The translations under genes were made by a program, and so were the position numbers. A stretch of 64,000 nucleotides of DNA from Dichetophora obliterata. Its lineage: Eukaryota; Arthropoda; Insecta; Diptera; Sciomyzidae. This document shows, piece by piece, positions 22,180-32,442 of this stretch; positions within the stretch are counted from its first letter, which is position 1, and each line of letters starts with the position of its first letter. The notes beneath the pieces were generated by a model. That model worked only from the letters and a program-made list of their open reading frames with translations. It was not told where the DNA came from and searched no databases. The stretch spans positions 78,582,560-78,646,559 of the forward strand of contig OY986438.1 in NCBI GenBank assembly GCA_963920525.1, in the 5' to 3' direction.

Positions 22180-22912
22180 CGTTTAATTGGACGAACAAAC
22201 GTTGTTTTCAATACAATTTTCAATATCTACAAAACTTTCGCAATTTCTTATCAAAAGAATTTGTTTTAAATGTTTTCGCTTAATCAGTTGCGCTGTTTTG
22301 AACAAAAAAATTTCATATCTGAACATATTTGTTCACAAAAGTAAGTTGAAGGAAAAAATGACATAAGCGTCAAAGAAATTTCTTTCAGTACTTTCAGATC
22401 AAACTTTTTCCAAAACTCAATTAAATCTGCATGTTCAATAGCGAATACTTCGCCCCGAAGTATTTATAATAAGTTCTGATTGAATTTTAAATTCGTGTTT
22501 ACTTATGTCACATTTCCAGGGACTTCCAAAAATGTCAATCAATGGCTGTATATTTGCAAAATCTTTAAATCTATTTTCGAAATTATTTGAAAGTGCTTCA
22601 AATACTTCAGCGTACTTGTTGTTCCTATTGGCTTCAATTTCTGTAATTATTTTTGAGGTATGTGGGAAATATGAAAAGTCATTTGATCGAATTTCACATA
22701 GCAGTAAAATAATGTTGTTTTAAAACTTATAACTATTTTGAACTAGTCATTTATCGACTTTCCTTTACCTTGCAGTTTCAAGTTAAGTTCATTTATAAAA
22801 TCTGTTGTATCTGATAAAAAGGCCAAATCCAAAATGAAGTCATTACTCTGTAGAGCCTGTACTAAATTTTCAGATTGTTCAAGATTTAAAATTTGTAGAA
22901 ACTGCAATACTT
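22180..22912 (-). pseudogene. hAT transposase C-terminal half
   Basis: From 22912 downward the protein reads EVLQFLQILNLEQSE, then DFILDLAFLSDTTDFINELN and NLKLQGKGKSIND. These are the signature of the ZBED5/GTF2IRD2-type hAT family. SNNFENRFKDFAN follows near 22590, and the C-terminal dimerisation box STYFCEQICSDMKFFCSKQR lies near 22290-22350. Stops interrupt near 22740 and 22450. Confidence 0.82.
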
Positions 22913-22916
22913 CCTT

Positions 22917-23433
22917 TGTAGTGTGCTCTCAGTATACACACTGCCGACCCTAAGTTTCGTTGTCATAAACAGCAACATATTGAGTGACTAATAAGTTAGC
23001 ACTGCATTATCGGCCTGTGCTGCACTCAATGCATGCGAATAATTTCATTACTCACTCAATATTGTTGACCGTGCCAAATTATCATTCGTCAAACCAAAAA
23101 TATGTAATTTGAATCCTTTCACTGATTCAAATTCAATATGCAAGAACGAAACGCAACATAGGTTATAAGTATATTAACTAACTAGAGAAGTATGACCATA
23201 GATTAAGACTACTAAGTAAGTTTTGTAAAAATGTTATAAAAGAGCCGAGATGGCCAACAATAAATCGGACTTTAATTAACTACACAAGCTGGCAGATCTC
23301 TGCCTTGTTCAGTTTATTTTAAACGTCTCTGTTTGCCTTGGACATAGTTCAAGTCGGCAACCACTGCAGTCTATAGCGAAGGCAAACTCTGCCGCTATAA
23401 AAAAATAAAACGATCCTTAAATAAATTATAGCA
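22917..23433 (+). repeat. gypsy-1 5' LTR
   Basis: The LTR starts TGTAGTGTGC and ends ATTATAGCA, directly followed by the primer site TGGCGATCCTGT. It contains TATAAAAGAG at about 23236-23245, the likely TATA box. This box is missing from the 3' LTR because of a 27-bp deletion there. Confidence 0.92.
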
Positions 23434-23446
23434 TGGCGATCCTGTC
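23434..23446 (+). promoter_or_regulatory. gypsy-1 primer-binding site
   Basis: TGGCGATCCTGTC starts at the first base after the LTR. The initial TGG pairs with a tRNA CCA end. The tRNA species is not assigned. Similar units occur at the end of the solo LTR at 20470-20590. Confidence 0.75.
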
Positions 23447-23500
23447 ACTCCGACTAGGAGTCCTGTAAAATACATTTTTTGGTGCATCGAAACTTTATTG

Positions 23501-23836
23501 ATGGACGAGTACATCCCGCAGCCGACAACAATAGCACCGAAAATACCTGTTCCAGTCTATGTGCCACTACGCATCGGTCCAAAGGCACTGACGATAGAGG
23601 AGTACCGAAAACGCCAACTCCAACGAACTGAATAAAAGCTGACAGCATACCCAAAAGTGGACATACCGAAAATACAAAAAAAGCGCGGTGGCTTAAAAGT
23701 TAAACTTCGCAAACGCCTGGCGCACCTTTTGGCCATCACTCGAAAAGAACAACAACCAAGCTGGGACATCTCAACTGCGATATGGGCAGAAATTGACAAT
23801 ATCCGCAAGCAGCTCAACACAAAAAAAATAAAATAA
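23501..23836 (+). CDS. gypsy-1 leader ORF A (GPK-LTIEE protein), with an internal stop
   Basis: The ATG at 23501 gives MDEYIPQPTTIAPKI and then GPKALTIEEYRKRQ, reaching TAA at 23633. The same frame stays open for a further 66 codons of Lys/Arg-rich sequence to a TAA at 23834. That TAA abuts the ATG of the next leader ORF (TAAATG). A fragment of another element at 52795-52980 (minus) keeps GPKTLTIEEFKQRQ and also has a TAA within a codon or so of the same place. Function is unknown. Small ORFs before gag are known in the 412/mdg1 group. Confidence 0.6.
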
Positions 23837-24115
23837 ATGTACGTTCCTTTCGTGGGCACTATTTTGGCAACATCAGGAGCGGTAGTCAACTCGCAAACAG
23901 AAGACGCAGAGATGGTGCAAGAAGAGATCGTGATGATGAACGCTAACAACAACAACAGCAGCAGTAACAGCAACAAAACCGACACAATTAACATTATTGA
24001 AATAATATGTCTTGTTTTTATAGTTATAGTTACATTACATTACATAGCTGTGTATTTTAAAAAATACTTAAAAAAACAATTAAGCAGAAACTTAAACATC
24101 AACACAACAGTATAA
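23837..24115 (+). CDS. gypsy-1 leader ORF B: small single-pass membrane protein
   Basis: The 92-residue frame starts at an ATG that overlaps nothing but directly follows the stop of leader ORF A. It has MYVPFVG at the start, an Asn/Ser-rich middle (NANNNNSSSNSN), and one clear hydrophobic helix, IIEIICLVFIVIVTLHYIAV. A basic tail KKYLKKQLSRN follows, which predicts a single membrane pass. A minus-strand counterpart with the same plan occurs in gypsy-3 near 48910-49185. I know of no assigned function. Confidence 0.6.
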   Translation: MYVPFVGTILATSGAVVNSQTEDAEMVQEEIVMMNANNNNSSSNSNKTDTINIIEIICLVFIVIVTLHYIAVYFKKYLKKQLSRNLNINTTV

Positions 24116-24185
24116 TATAAATTCATCTTAATAATTATGCAAACAAAACAACAACAAAAAATATATTTTATAAAATACACCACAA

Positions 24186-25462
24186 ATGGAAAAAATAATT
24201 AAAGGGGTAGAAAGAATTTATAAAAATATAAGAAAAAGTTATGCCAGAGGCTACACAAGAGCCACATTAATATCCAAACAGCAACAGCTAGAAGATTTAA
24301 AAGAACAATTTGACTTATTAGCAATTCAAAATAAAGATAGCAAGGAATAAGTAGCTTTAAAATTACAGTTCAGTAACATTAATTTAAATTCCCAAAAATT
24401 AATTTTAGAACAACTTAAAACAGCTGAAGACCATAATGAATTAGAAGAAGAACAAGAAGAAGAAGAAGAAGAAGAAGAAAAATTTGATACAGAACAAACA
24501 CCAATAATGGCATCCTTTAGTTTATAAACTGCCTCAAAGGCATTGCCCACGTTTTCAGGCAACTTTAATGAGTTAGATAGTTTTCTCATTACAGCTGAAT
24601 AAGTAAATAAAACATTAAGTAGTGAAGGTAAACTAGATTTTTTACAGTATGTTTACCATGCAAAATTAACAGCTAATGTGCGCACCTCATTGGGTAGCTA
24701 TTTGAAGCCATCAAGTTTTGAAATTTTAAAACAACAGTTGAAAGCTAGATACAAAGACAACACAACCATAGCTCAACTACAGACTAGACTTAACAATTTA
24801 CAACAACGGAGCTTACGAATAAACACCTACAAAGAACAATTACTAAATATAATAGAAGGTTTAAACAGACTAGGAGTTGAAAGTTTAGGAACGCAAGCGA
24901 CAGAAGCCGAGAAAAACGTAATAATAAAATGCAATAACGAAATTGCACTCGATGCATTTAAAAAGGGACTGAATGAAAACTTAAAAACAACCATTTACGC
25001 GGCGCGACCAAAAGATTTATTAGAAGCAACAGAATTAGCACTCGAACTAGAAAATGAGTCAATGACTTCGCCAAATGCAATCATGCACTTTCAGCGGTCA
25101 TTTAACCAACATCGAAACAATGTCAATAACCGCAGTAATATGAGACAGAATTTAAGCATACAACGCAATTTCAATTCATTCAATTCGAACAATAGGCACA
25201 ATGAACCCAGAAGGTATAACAATAATTTCTACCAAAATTACAATCAAAACGCTCACTATGACAGAAATTTGAACTACAACAACAACGTTAATAGAAACCG
25301 TAACATCAGTAATCGTTCTAACCAAGACAGAAACAGCAACCAAAACAGAAATCAAAACAACAACAGCAACTATAATGGCAACAGATACACAAATAACCAA
25401 ACAAACAGAAACATACGCATAATACATAATGAGGGAAACTACCAAGTTTCTTTGCAAAATTG
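24186..25462 (+). pseudogene. gypsy-1 gag with three in-frame stops
   Basis: The ATG at 24186 begins MEKIIKGVERIYK. The frame is coding-like throughout but has TAA codons near 24348, 24525 and 24600. Conserved capsid features include LPTFSGNFNELDSFL, DFLQYVYHAKLTANVRT, and NENLKTTIYAARPKDLLEATELALELE. The C-terminus is Asn/Arg-rich (about 120 residues) without zinc knuckles, as in mdg1/412 relatives. All three stops could arise from CAA by C-to-T. Gag ends at 25462, overlapping pol by 34 bp in the +1 frame. Confidence 0.85.
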
Positions 25463-28400
25463 ACTATGAAACATTCGTTATTTCAATTTTAATTAATGAG
25501 TCACATATAATATTACCAATGCACTCGAAATCACATAACACACTAATAATAAAAGTGCCACCAAGAACAGAAATTATTCAACCGATCAGATTACAACTAA
25601 CCGAAGATAAGGTGATTTTTAATAAAGAGATACAAGAAGGTATTTTTCTCAGTAATTCAATAGCTCCGAAAAACGGCATGACACACTTAAAAATTTTAAA
25701 TACAACAAATGACGAAGTAATATTAAATGATATTGAGTTGGAAACTGATTCTTTAGACAAATACGACATTTTAAATTGTAATAGCAAGAAGCATACACAC
25801 TCACAAAAACGTTTAAGTAAGATCTTGGAAACATTAGACATACAATGTAATGACACAAAAATTAAAGACGAACTACATATTATTTTCAAAAAATATGAAG
25901 ACGTATTCCACCTAGATAACGAACCTCTAACAACTAATAATTTTTATAAACAACACATCACGACAACAGATAACATACCAGTATACATCAAAAACTACAG
26001 ACTGCCACACATTCAAACAGACGTGATAAATGAACAAGTTCAGAAAATGCTAAAGGACGATATTATCGAACCATCGCTCAGTCCATACAATGCTCCACTC
26101 CTTCTGGTACCAAAAAAGAACACGGCGGACAAAAAGAAATGGAGACTTGTGGTAGACTTTAGAAAGTTAAATGACAAAATTGTCAATGACAAGTTCCCTT
26201 TAACGAGACTAGAAGATGTTCTAGACAAGTTAGGTAGAGCAAAATGGTTCTCAACTCTTGATATGACCAGTTCATTCCATCAAATTGAACTAGAAAACAA
26301 ATCACGACCTTTGACAGCCTTCTCTACATCGAACGGACACTTTCAATTCAAATGACAACCGTTCGGACTAAAAATCTCTTCAAACAGTTTCCAACGCATG
26401 CTCACTATTGCACTTGCAGATTTAGAATCAAATGCTTTTCTTTACGTGGATGACATCATTATCTATGGATGTAGTATAAATCACAACAACCAAAATTTAG
26501 TAAAAGTACTAGAAAGACTTCAAAGACACAATTTAAAATTGAATGCGGCCAAATGTTGTTTTTTGCGCCCTGAAGTAGTATATTTAGGACATCTTATCAC
26601 AAGTGAAGGAGTCAGAACCGACCCAGCTAAATACGATACTGTAAAAAATTATCCAACTCCGAAAAACGCAGATGACGTTAGGCGATTCGTTGCATTCTGC
26701 AACTACTATAGAAAATTCATTCCAAACTTCGCAGATATTGCAAAGAGCCTAAATACACTCTTAAAGAAAGGCACAAGGTTTACGTGGTCGGAAGAACATC
26801 AAATAGCTTTCCACACATTGAAAGAAAAATTAATAACTCCACCTTTATTACAATGCCCAGATTTTGACAAGCCGTTCATTCTAACGACTGATGCTTCAAA
26901 TTATGCCTTAGGCGCTGTACTATCGCAAGGTGAAATAGGTAAAGATTTACCAATATCTTATGCCAGCAAATCTTTGCAAAAGCATGACTTGAATAAACCA
27001 GTTATTGAGAAGGAATTGTTAGCTATTCATTGGGGAATAAACTTTTTCAAGCCATACCTTTACGGCAGAAAATTTACAGTTATAACTGATCACAGACCAC
27101 TAATCTCGTTATTTACTCACAAAAATCCTTCCTCAAAAATGACTTGGATTCGACTAGATCTATGTGACTATAACTATGATATAATATACAAAAAAGGTAG
27201 CATGAACACTAACGCTGACGCACTCTCAAGAATCCAACTAGACTCTGAAACTTTAAAAGAAATGATACTACAAGAAAACGATGACAAGATAAAAAGAACG
27301 TTAATTATTACAGGAGGCATGGCAAATAAAGAAGCCATTAAAAATAATGAGGCAAATGATAATAGAAGTGAAAAAATCTTTGTAGATGGTGACAATACCC
27401 AGAAGTCTGATCAACTTCTGATATGGGATTGTACATCCATTAGTGACGTCAAGAATATGAAGAAATTAAATTTTTATATGGCCAATAATAATGAAAGTAA
27501 AGCACATATTGAAAGTAATATAGTGCACGTAGCGATTAGCGATAATCCATCGAAACCAGTTTCGTTTTCGGAGAAGCTAAGATCTAAACATAATAATTTA
27601 AAAATGCATGCGGGATACAGCGATAATTCAACGAATCTAGATTCGATTTTGAAGAAACTGATATCTAAAATGAAAAATAAGAATTTTGAAGAACTAGCGC
27701 TAGCCAACAATGATAAAATATTCAAATTGTATACAAATAAAGAATTTAAAGAAGCTTATACAAAGATACAACAAAATATTCAAAAAGGAAAAAATCCTCA
27801 AAGTCCTCAATTAAAAATACTAATTTATAACCCACCAAAAAGGGTACAAGATGACCTTACGAAATTCAAACTAATCAACGATTACCATAACACAGGCCAC
27901 CTAGGTGTCAGAAAAACATTACTACAACTAAAACAAAGATATGTTTGGAAAAACATGGGCAAGATGGTAAAGAGTTTAGTGTCACGCTGTGATATATGTG
28001 CAAAAAGTAAACAAACACTTCACACAAAAGAACCACTCACGCTAACAGACACCCCTAACAATAGTGTTCAGACATTGTCAATTGATACTGTAGGACCATT
28101 ACGAATTTCAAACGAGTACCGCTACATACTGACAATACAATGCGAACTGACAAAATTTGTAATTGCACACCCAATGTCGACAAAAGATGCAGACACAGTT
28201 GCAAGAACATTGGTAGAGCAAGTAATTCTAAAATATGGCCACTTTCAGGTGTTGAAATCAGACAACGGCACTGAATTCAAAAATGAACTAATGCGCAAAA
28301 TATGCAAGCTTTTGAAGATCAAACAAATATTTTCGACATCATACCATCACCAGACAATAGGCTCACTCGAAAGAAACCACAGGGTGCTAAACGAATTTTT

Positions 28401-28872
28401 ATTGACAACAGCTATTGACCACGAATGGGACAAGTGGATCCCATACTTCACATTTACGTACAACACGACCCCACACATAGACACAGGATACACACCACAT
28501 GAATTAGTATACGGAAAACTAGCGTCATTACCAAATTACATTTACAATTCACAAACAAGGTTTTATGATTTCGAAATTTACATGAGCGAGATGCGTACTA
28601 AGTTGAATTTTGCTCTAAATAAGGCAAAAGAAATGCTCATACGAGCTAAACCAAAGCGTACTAATAAGAATTTGGACTACACAAATACTCTAAGAGCAGA
28701 AATAGGAGATTTAGTTTTACTTAAAATAGAAGATAGAAATAAACAACAATTACCGTATAAGGGCCCATTTAGAATATTAGATAGATTAGGAGTTAATACT
28801 GTAATAGATTATAATGGAGTACCTAAGAAAGTACACAATAACCAACTAAAACCATATATGGCAATAATTTAA
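25429..28872 (+). pseudogene. gypsy-1 pol: RT, RNase H, integrase (one TGA)
   Basis: The frame is open from 25429 to 26353. After a TGA in what should be the ...F(R/K)-x-PFGL motif it continues from 26356 to 28872. RT motifs are KKKWRLVVDFRKLN, STLDMTSSFHQI and FLYVDDIIIYG (YVDD). RNase H begins ILTTDASNYALGAVLS and has DHRPLISLF. Integrase has a zinc finger (HNTGHLGVRKT ... CDICAKSK) and the catalytic D, D, E in SIDTVGP, KSDNGTEF and SLERNHR. I see no D(T/S)G protease motif between gag and RT, so the protease appears deleted or highly diverged. Confidence 0.9.
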
Positions 28873-29030
28873 TACTTTAGCAAGATATTTAGTCAAATAC
28901 ATTGAAACCAAAAAATTTTATATTACAATATATCATATATATTTTTATCATATTTTAATACTATTTTATTACATATATATCGAGAATAGATGACGCGTTT
29001 AAGAAAAAATTATTGTAACCCCTAATTTTT

Positions 29031-29046
29031 CTCTTAAGGATGAGGG
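29031..29046 (+). promoter_or_regulatory. gypsy-1 polypurine tract
   Basis: The purine-rich run aaggatgaggg ends immediately before the TG of the 3' LTR, as needed for plus-strand priming. The same tract is recognisable in gypsy-3, minus strand, at 37629-37645. Confidence 0.75.
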
Positions 29047-29536
29047 TGTAGTGTGCGCTCAGTATACACACTGCCGACCCTAAGTTTCGTTGTCATAAGC
29101 AGCAACATATTGAGTGACTAATAAGTTAGCACTGCATTATCGGCCTGTGCTGCACTCAATGCATGCGAATAATTTCATTACTCACTCAATATTGTTGACC
29201 GTGCCAAATTATCATTCGTCAAACCAAAAAGATGTAATTTGAATCCTTTCGATGATTCAAATTCAATATGCAAGAACGAAACGCAACATAGGTTATAAGT
29301 ATATTAACTAACTAGAGAAGTATGACCATAGATTAAGACTACTAAGTAAGTTTTGGCCAACAATAAATCGGACTTTAATTAACTACACAAGCTGGCAGAT
29401 CTCTGCCTTGTTCAGTTTATTTTAAACGTCTCTGTTTGCCTTGGACATAGTTCAAGTCGGCAAACACTGCAGTCTAAAGCGAAGGCAAACTCTGCCGCTA
29501 TAAAAAAATAAAACGATCCTTAAATAAATTATAACA
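29047..29536 (+). repeat. gypsy-1 3' LTR (TATA region deleted)
   Basis: It matches the 5' LTR except for eight substitutions and a 27-bp deletion between ttttg and gccaac at about 29355. The deletion removes the TATAAAAGAG box. It ends ATAACA, then the duplication CCTT. Confidence 0.92.
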
Positions 29537-29540
29537 CCTT

Positions 29541-29623
29541 TCTTAAATCGAACAATCTTGAAATACATTCACCGCGACTTAGCCACCGAACTTGTGTGAA
29601 CATTTTAAGATCACAATGCTTAG
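29541..29623 (-). pseudogene. hAT transposase middle fragment between two insertions
   Basis: On the minus strand it reads LKMFTQVRWLSRGECISRLF, the VRWLSRG box typical of this hAT group. It is bounded by the CATTG duplication of the Transib-like element on one side and the CCTT duplication of gypsy-1 on the other. Confidence 0.85.
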
Positions 29624-29628
29624 CATTG

Positions 29629-29667
29629 CACACTGTGGTAAATCACAAATCTAGCTGGACAAAATAA
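29629..29667 (+). repeat. Left terminal repeat with RSS-like layout
   Basis: The heptamer CACACTG (29629-29635) is followed by exactly 23 bases and then ACAAAATAA (29659-29667). This has the layout of a 23-spacer recombination signal (consensus heptamer CACAGTG, nonamer ACAAAAACC). The nonamer-like block matches six of nine bases. Confidence 0.8.
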
Positions 29668-30255
29668 AAAAAAAAGTCTGGCAACATTCCTTCTAATCGT
29701 TTAATGAGCTTGTCAATACAATAGGTAACTGTAATTCATGTTTTGTTTTGTTTGTTTTTAGCTCTGATTAGAAAAACTAAAGTTTAAAGTCAGTTGTTGT
29801 CAACACGTGCATTCAGATTTCAAAGAGAAGCGTATTTGTTGTGTGACTTTGGTTTGTGATTGAAAAGGCTACGGTGACTTTATTGCCGTAATTTTTTTTT
29901 ATTATTATTAAGCGATATTTCAAGGAAATATATTATAATTTTCATTTAATTGTTGCCATTTTAAGTATTAAAACAATTTTTTTTTTTGTGAGAAGTTGAG
30001 AAAGTGAAAAAAATAAAATATTTCCTTTTTTCAAGTAGAGTTAAAGCTGTTTATTACGCATAGTTCCGGTGTAAAACTATATTTGGGTTAATCTTTCAAG
30101 AGTTCACTTTAAGGTAAATTAAAAACCCATTGCGATTTTTTGCGACAGCCATACATTTTGTTTTAACTTTTCCAGTATGACCTTCACTCTTACGCGAAAG
30201 GAAATTTTTAAAAACTCCCAAAATACAGCGCAAAGATGCCTTATTGACATTAATA

Positions 30256-31956
30256 ATGGATAGATATGGTCTTCAAGATATACCAGTAGAAGTGAAGACA
30301 AATCTTAAGGCAAATATAAATATTATTTGTTTTAAGCTAGCCGAAAAATGGGTAAAAAGTGGAAGACATCATGGCCGTTTTTTAAAATCAAATTCAGTTT
30401 GGCTTGATGAACCGTATGTATTGCCTGAAAGTGTACAACCGAAACGATGTGAAAAAGCTGGAAGAAAACCGAAAAACTTTGATGACTGCAGTGAAAAATC
30501 GAAAAAAAGAAAGATACAAAATCTTTTAGATTCAACTGACCATCGAGAAATTATTAAAGCTAGTGAGATAGTGTTTCGCAAAATGGGAAAGCGAGATTCA
30601 GCCACACTTGTGAAAGATCTGTCGGAAGCTTCATGCAGTAAAGGTACGGAAGTGAAAAAAATTTGTAAGAGATTTAGCTCTGAGCCTGTTCCTTTAGTGA
30701 GCCTTTCTCCTGATGAAGCCTTATCTATAATGGTTGATGCTAATTTGTCGAAACATCAATACGATGTTATTCGGCTAAAACTCAACGCAAAATGCAAAAA
30801 TATTTTACCCTGCTACACTAATGTTCAACAAGCTAAGAAAAAATGTTATCCAGCTGAAACAGAAATCACTGAGATGCATGCAAAAAGTTCACTTCAGTCA
30901 TTAGTGAATCATACTTATGAGAGGCTTTGTTTGGCTCAAAAAGAGGTTTTACTCGGTATTGATGAACTGAAAACTGATGAAAATCGTCTTAATATTTTGA
31001 TAAAATGGGGATGCGATGGGGCTCAGCAAAAGCAGTATAAACAGAAGTTTTCTTCGGAGGAGGGCCATACAGATGAAAGTTTATTTAGTATTTCAATGGT
31101 TCCTATTCAAATGAGTTTTAGTTCTACACAAAGAAAAATTATTGTATGGCAAAATCCTGCTCCTTCATCTACAAGATACTGCCGTCCAATCAAGTTTGTT
31201 TTTTCCAAAGAGTCCACTGAGTTAATTTCTCAAGAAGTTAATTTAGTACAGCAACAAATTACAGATTTGTCTCCAACTCTTATCAGAAATGGCGAACAAA
31301 GTTTTCTTGTTGAGTCTACATTTATGCTTACTATGATAGACGGCAAAATTTGTACTGCACTATCATCTGTAACTTCTTCTTCTCAAACGTGTTTCATATG
31401 TGGAGCGAAACCGAGTGAACTAAATAAACCTTCTGTGATTTTAAACAAAATTGTCGATGAACGATCTTTAACCTTTGGAATGTCTCCGCTACATTCATGG
31501 ATCCGTTTTATGGAGTGTGTATTACACATAGCATATAAGCTTCCTATAATGACCTGGCAAGCTCGAGGACCGGAAAATAAAGCAAAAGTGGCTGAAGTTA
31601 AAAAAAATATTCAACAGAGATTTCGAAATGAGATGGGGTTGCTTGTAGACATGCCAACACAACACGGAGGTAATACGAATGACGGTAATACTGCTAGACG
31701 GTTCTTTAGAGCAGCAGAAAAGAGCGCAGAAATCACTGGTGTCAATAAAGAATTAATTGAACGGTTTCATATTATTTTGGAAACTTTAGGTAGTGGTTAC
31801 CCTATTGATGAAGATGCTTTTGAAAGTTTTATTGTTGTCACAAGAAATTTATACTTAAACGAATACCCATGGTACATTATGCCAGTTAGCGTCCATAAAA
31901 TCCTTTTTCATGGAAGAGACATAATAAGGTATTGCATTCTTCCTCCAAAAAGCTAA
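30256..31956 (+). CDS. RAG1-like/Transib transposase, C-terminus missing
   Basis: The ATG at 30256 opens 566 codons without a stop. The N-terminal part is basic (KSKKRK, GRKPKN). Matches to the RAG1/Transib core, in order, are CDG at residues 253-255 (first catalytic Asp, residue 254), the zinc-type CFIC (379-382), LHSW (412-415), GNTARRFF aligning with the RAG1 GNFARKL motif, NLYLNEYPW, and HKILFH (547-552) matching the RAG1 HKTLAH zinc-binding pair. The ORF stops 14 residues later, before the segment that should carry the catalytic Glu. A second frame (about 31942-32018) looks like the protein tail, so a deletion with frameshift has probably removed the catalytic end. Confidence 0.82.
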   Translation: MDRYGLQDIPVEVKTNLKANINIICFKLAEKWVKSGRHHGRFLKSNSVWLDEPYVLPESVQPKRCEKAGRKPKNFDDCSEKSKKRKIQNLLDSTDHREIIKASEIVFRKMGKRDSATLVKDLSEASCSKGTEVKKICKRFSSEPVPLVSLSPDEALSIMVDANLSKHQYDVIRLKLNAKCKNILPCYTNVQQAKKKCYPAETEITEMHAKSSLQSLVNHTYERLCLAQKEVLLGIDELKTDENRLNILIKWGCDGAQQKQYKQKFSSEEGHTDESLFSISMVPIQMSFSSTQRKIIVWQNPAPSSTRYCRPIKFVFSKESTELISQEVNLVQQQITDLSPTLIRNGEQSFLVESTFMLTMIDGKICTALSSVTSSSQTCFICGAKPSELNKPSVILNKIVDERSLTFGMSPLHSWIRFMECVLHIAYKLPIMTWQARGPENKAKVAEVKKNIQQRFRNEMGLLVDMPTQHGGNTNDGNTARRFFRAAEKSAEITGVNKELIERFHIILETLGSGYPIDEDAFESFIVVTRNLYLNEYPWYIMPVSVHKILFHGRDIIRYCILPPKS

Positions 31957-32442
31957 TAATAACAAAAGAAGTTCTTTCATTATTATCTGTTGATGCTTTT
32001 GAGGAAGAAGAATCTTAACGATAAATATAAAAGTGAATAAATTAAAATCTCTATGTGTATTTATGTGTTATTATCTGTATTATTAATGTAATAAAGCAAA
32101 AATAAGTAATGAAAACAATTATTATCAAATATTTATTAAAAATATTGAAATTATTTTAATATTAAAAATTATTATCTCCGACTCCTTACGTTAAAACTCA
32201 TTTAATATAAATCATAAATCTAAGTTCTATTCAACCTAAATACTAGTATATATAACTACAAATAATCTCAGAGGATTTATTTAAGAAACAAATTTTTTTA
32301 TCTTAAAACTTATTTTTTTTGGCAGTGATTTTATTAAAAAATCTTCTTTTTTAAAAAAAAATTGATTTTTAATAATCATTTATATATTTGAACTCATTTT
32401 TAATATAATTCATAAGTGAAAAGTAAACCCAACGCGATTTAT
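31957..32442. other. 3' untranslated part of the Transib-like element
   Basis: The first 62 bases keep an out-of-frame tail, ITKEVLSLLSVDAFEEEES, ending at TAA 32016-32018. The rest is AT-rich with an aataaag polyadenylation-like signal near 32091, and no other ORF. Confidence 0.5.

Larger units (their letters stand above)
22917..29536 (+). mobile_element. gypsy-1: mdg1/412-like Ty3/gypsy retrotransposon with both LTRs
   Basis: The element has a 517-bp 5' LTR and a 490-bp 3' LTR, both TGTAGTGTGC...CA, and a 4-bp duplication CCTT at 22913-22916 and 29537-29540. The order is LTR, primer site, two leader ORFs, gag, pol (RT, RNase H, integrase), polypurine tract, LTR. There is no env-like ORF. 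By eye the LTRs differ at eight positions plus one 27-bp deletion (about 1.6% substitutions), so insertion was fairly recent. Premature stops in gag and one in pol make this copy defective. Confidence 0.93.

Noticed and set aside
25176..25457. Val-rich minus-strand ORF
   Set aside because: Antisense of the Asn-rich gag tail of gypsy-1.
28873..29046. env-like gene in gypsy-1
   Set aside because: Only 174 bp lie between pol and the 3' LTR, with no signal peptide or membrane ORF.
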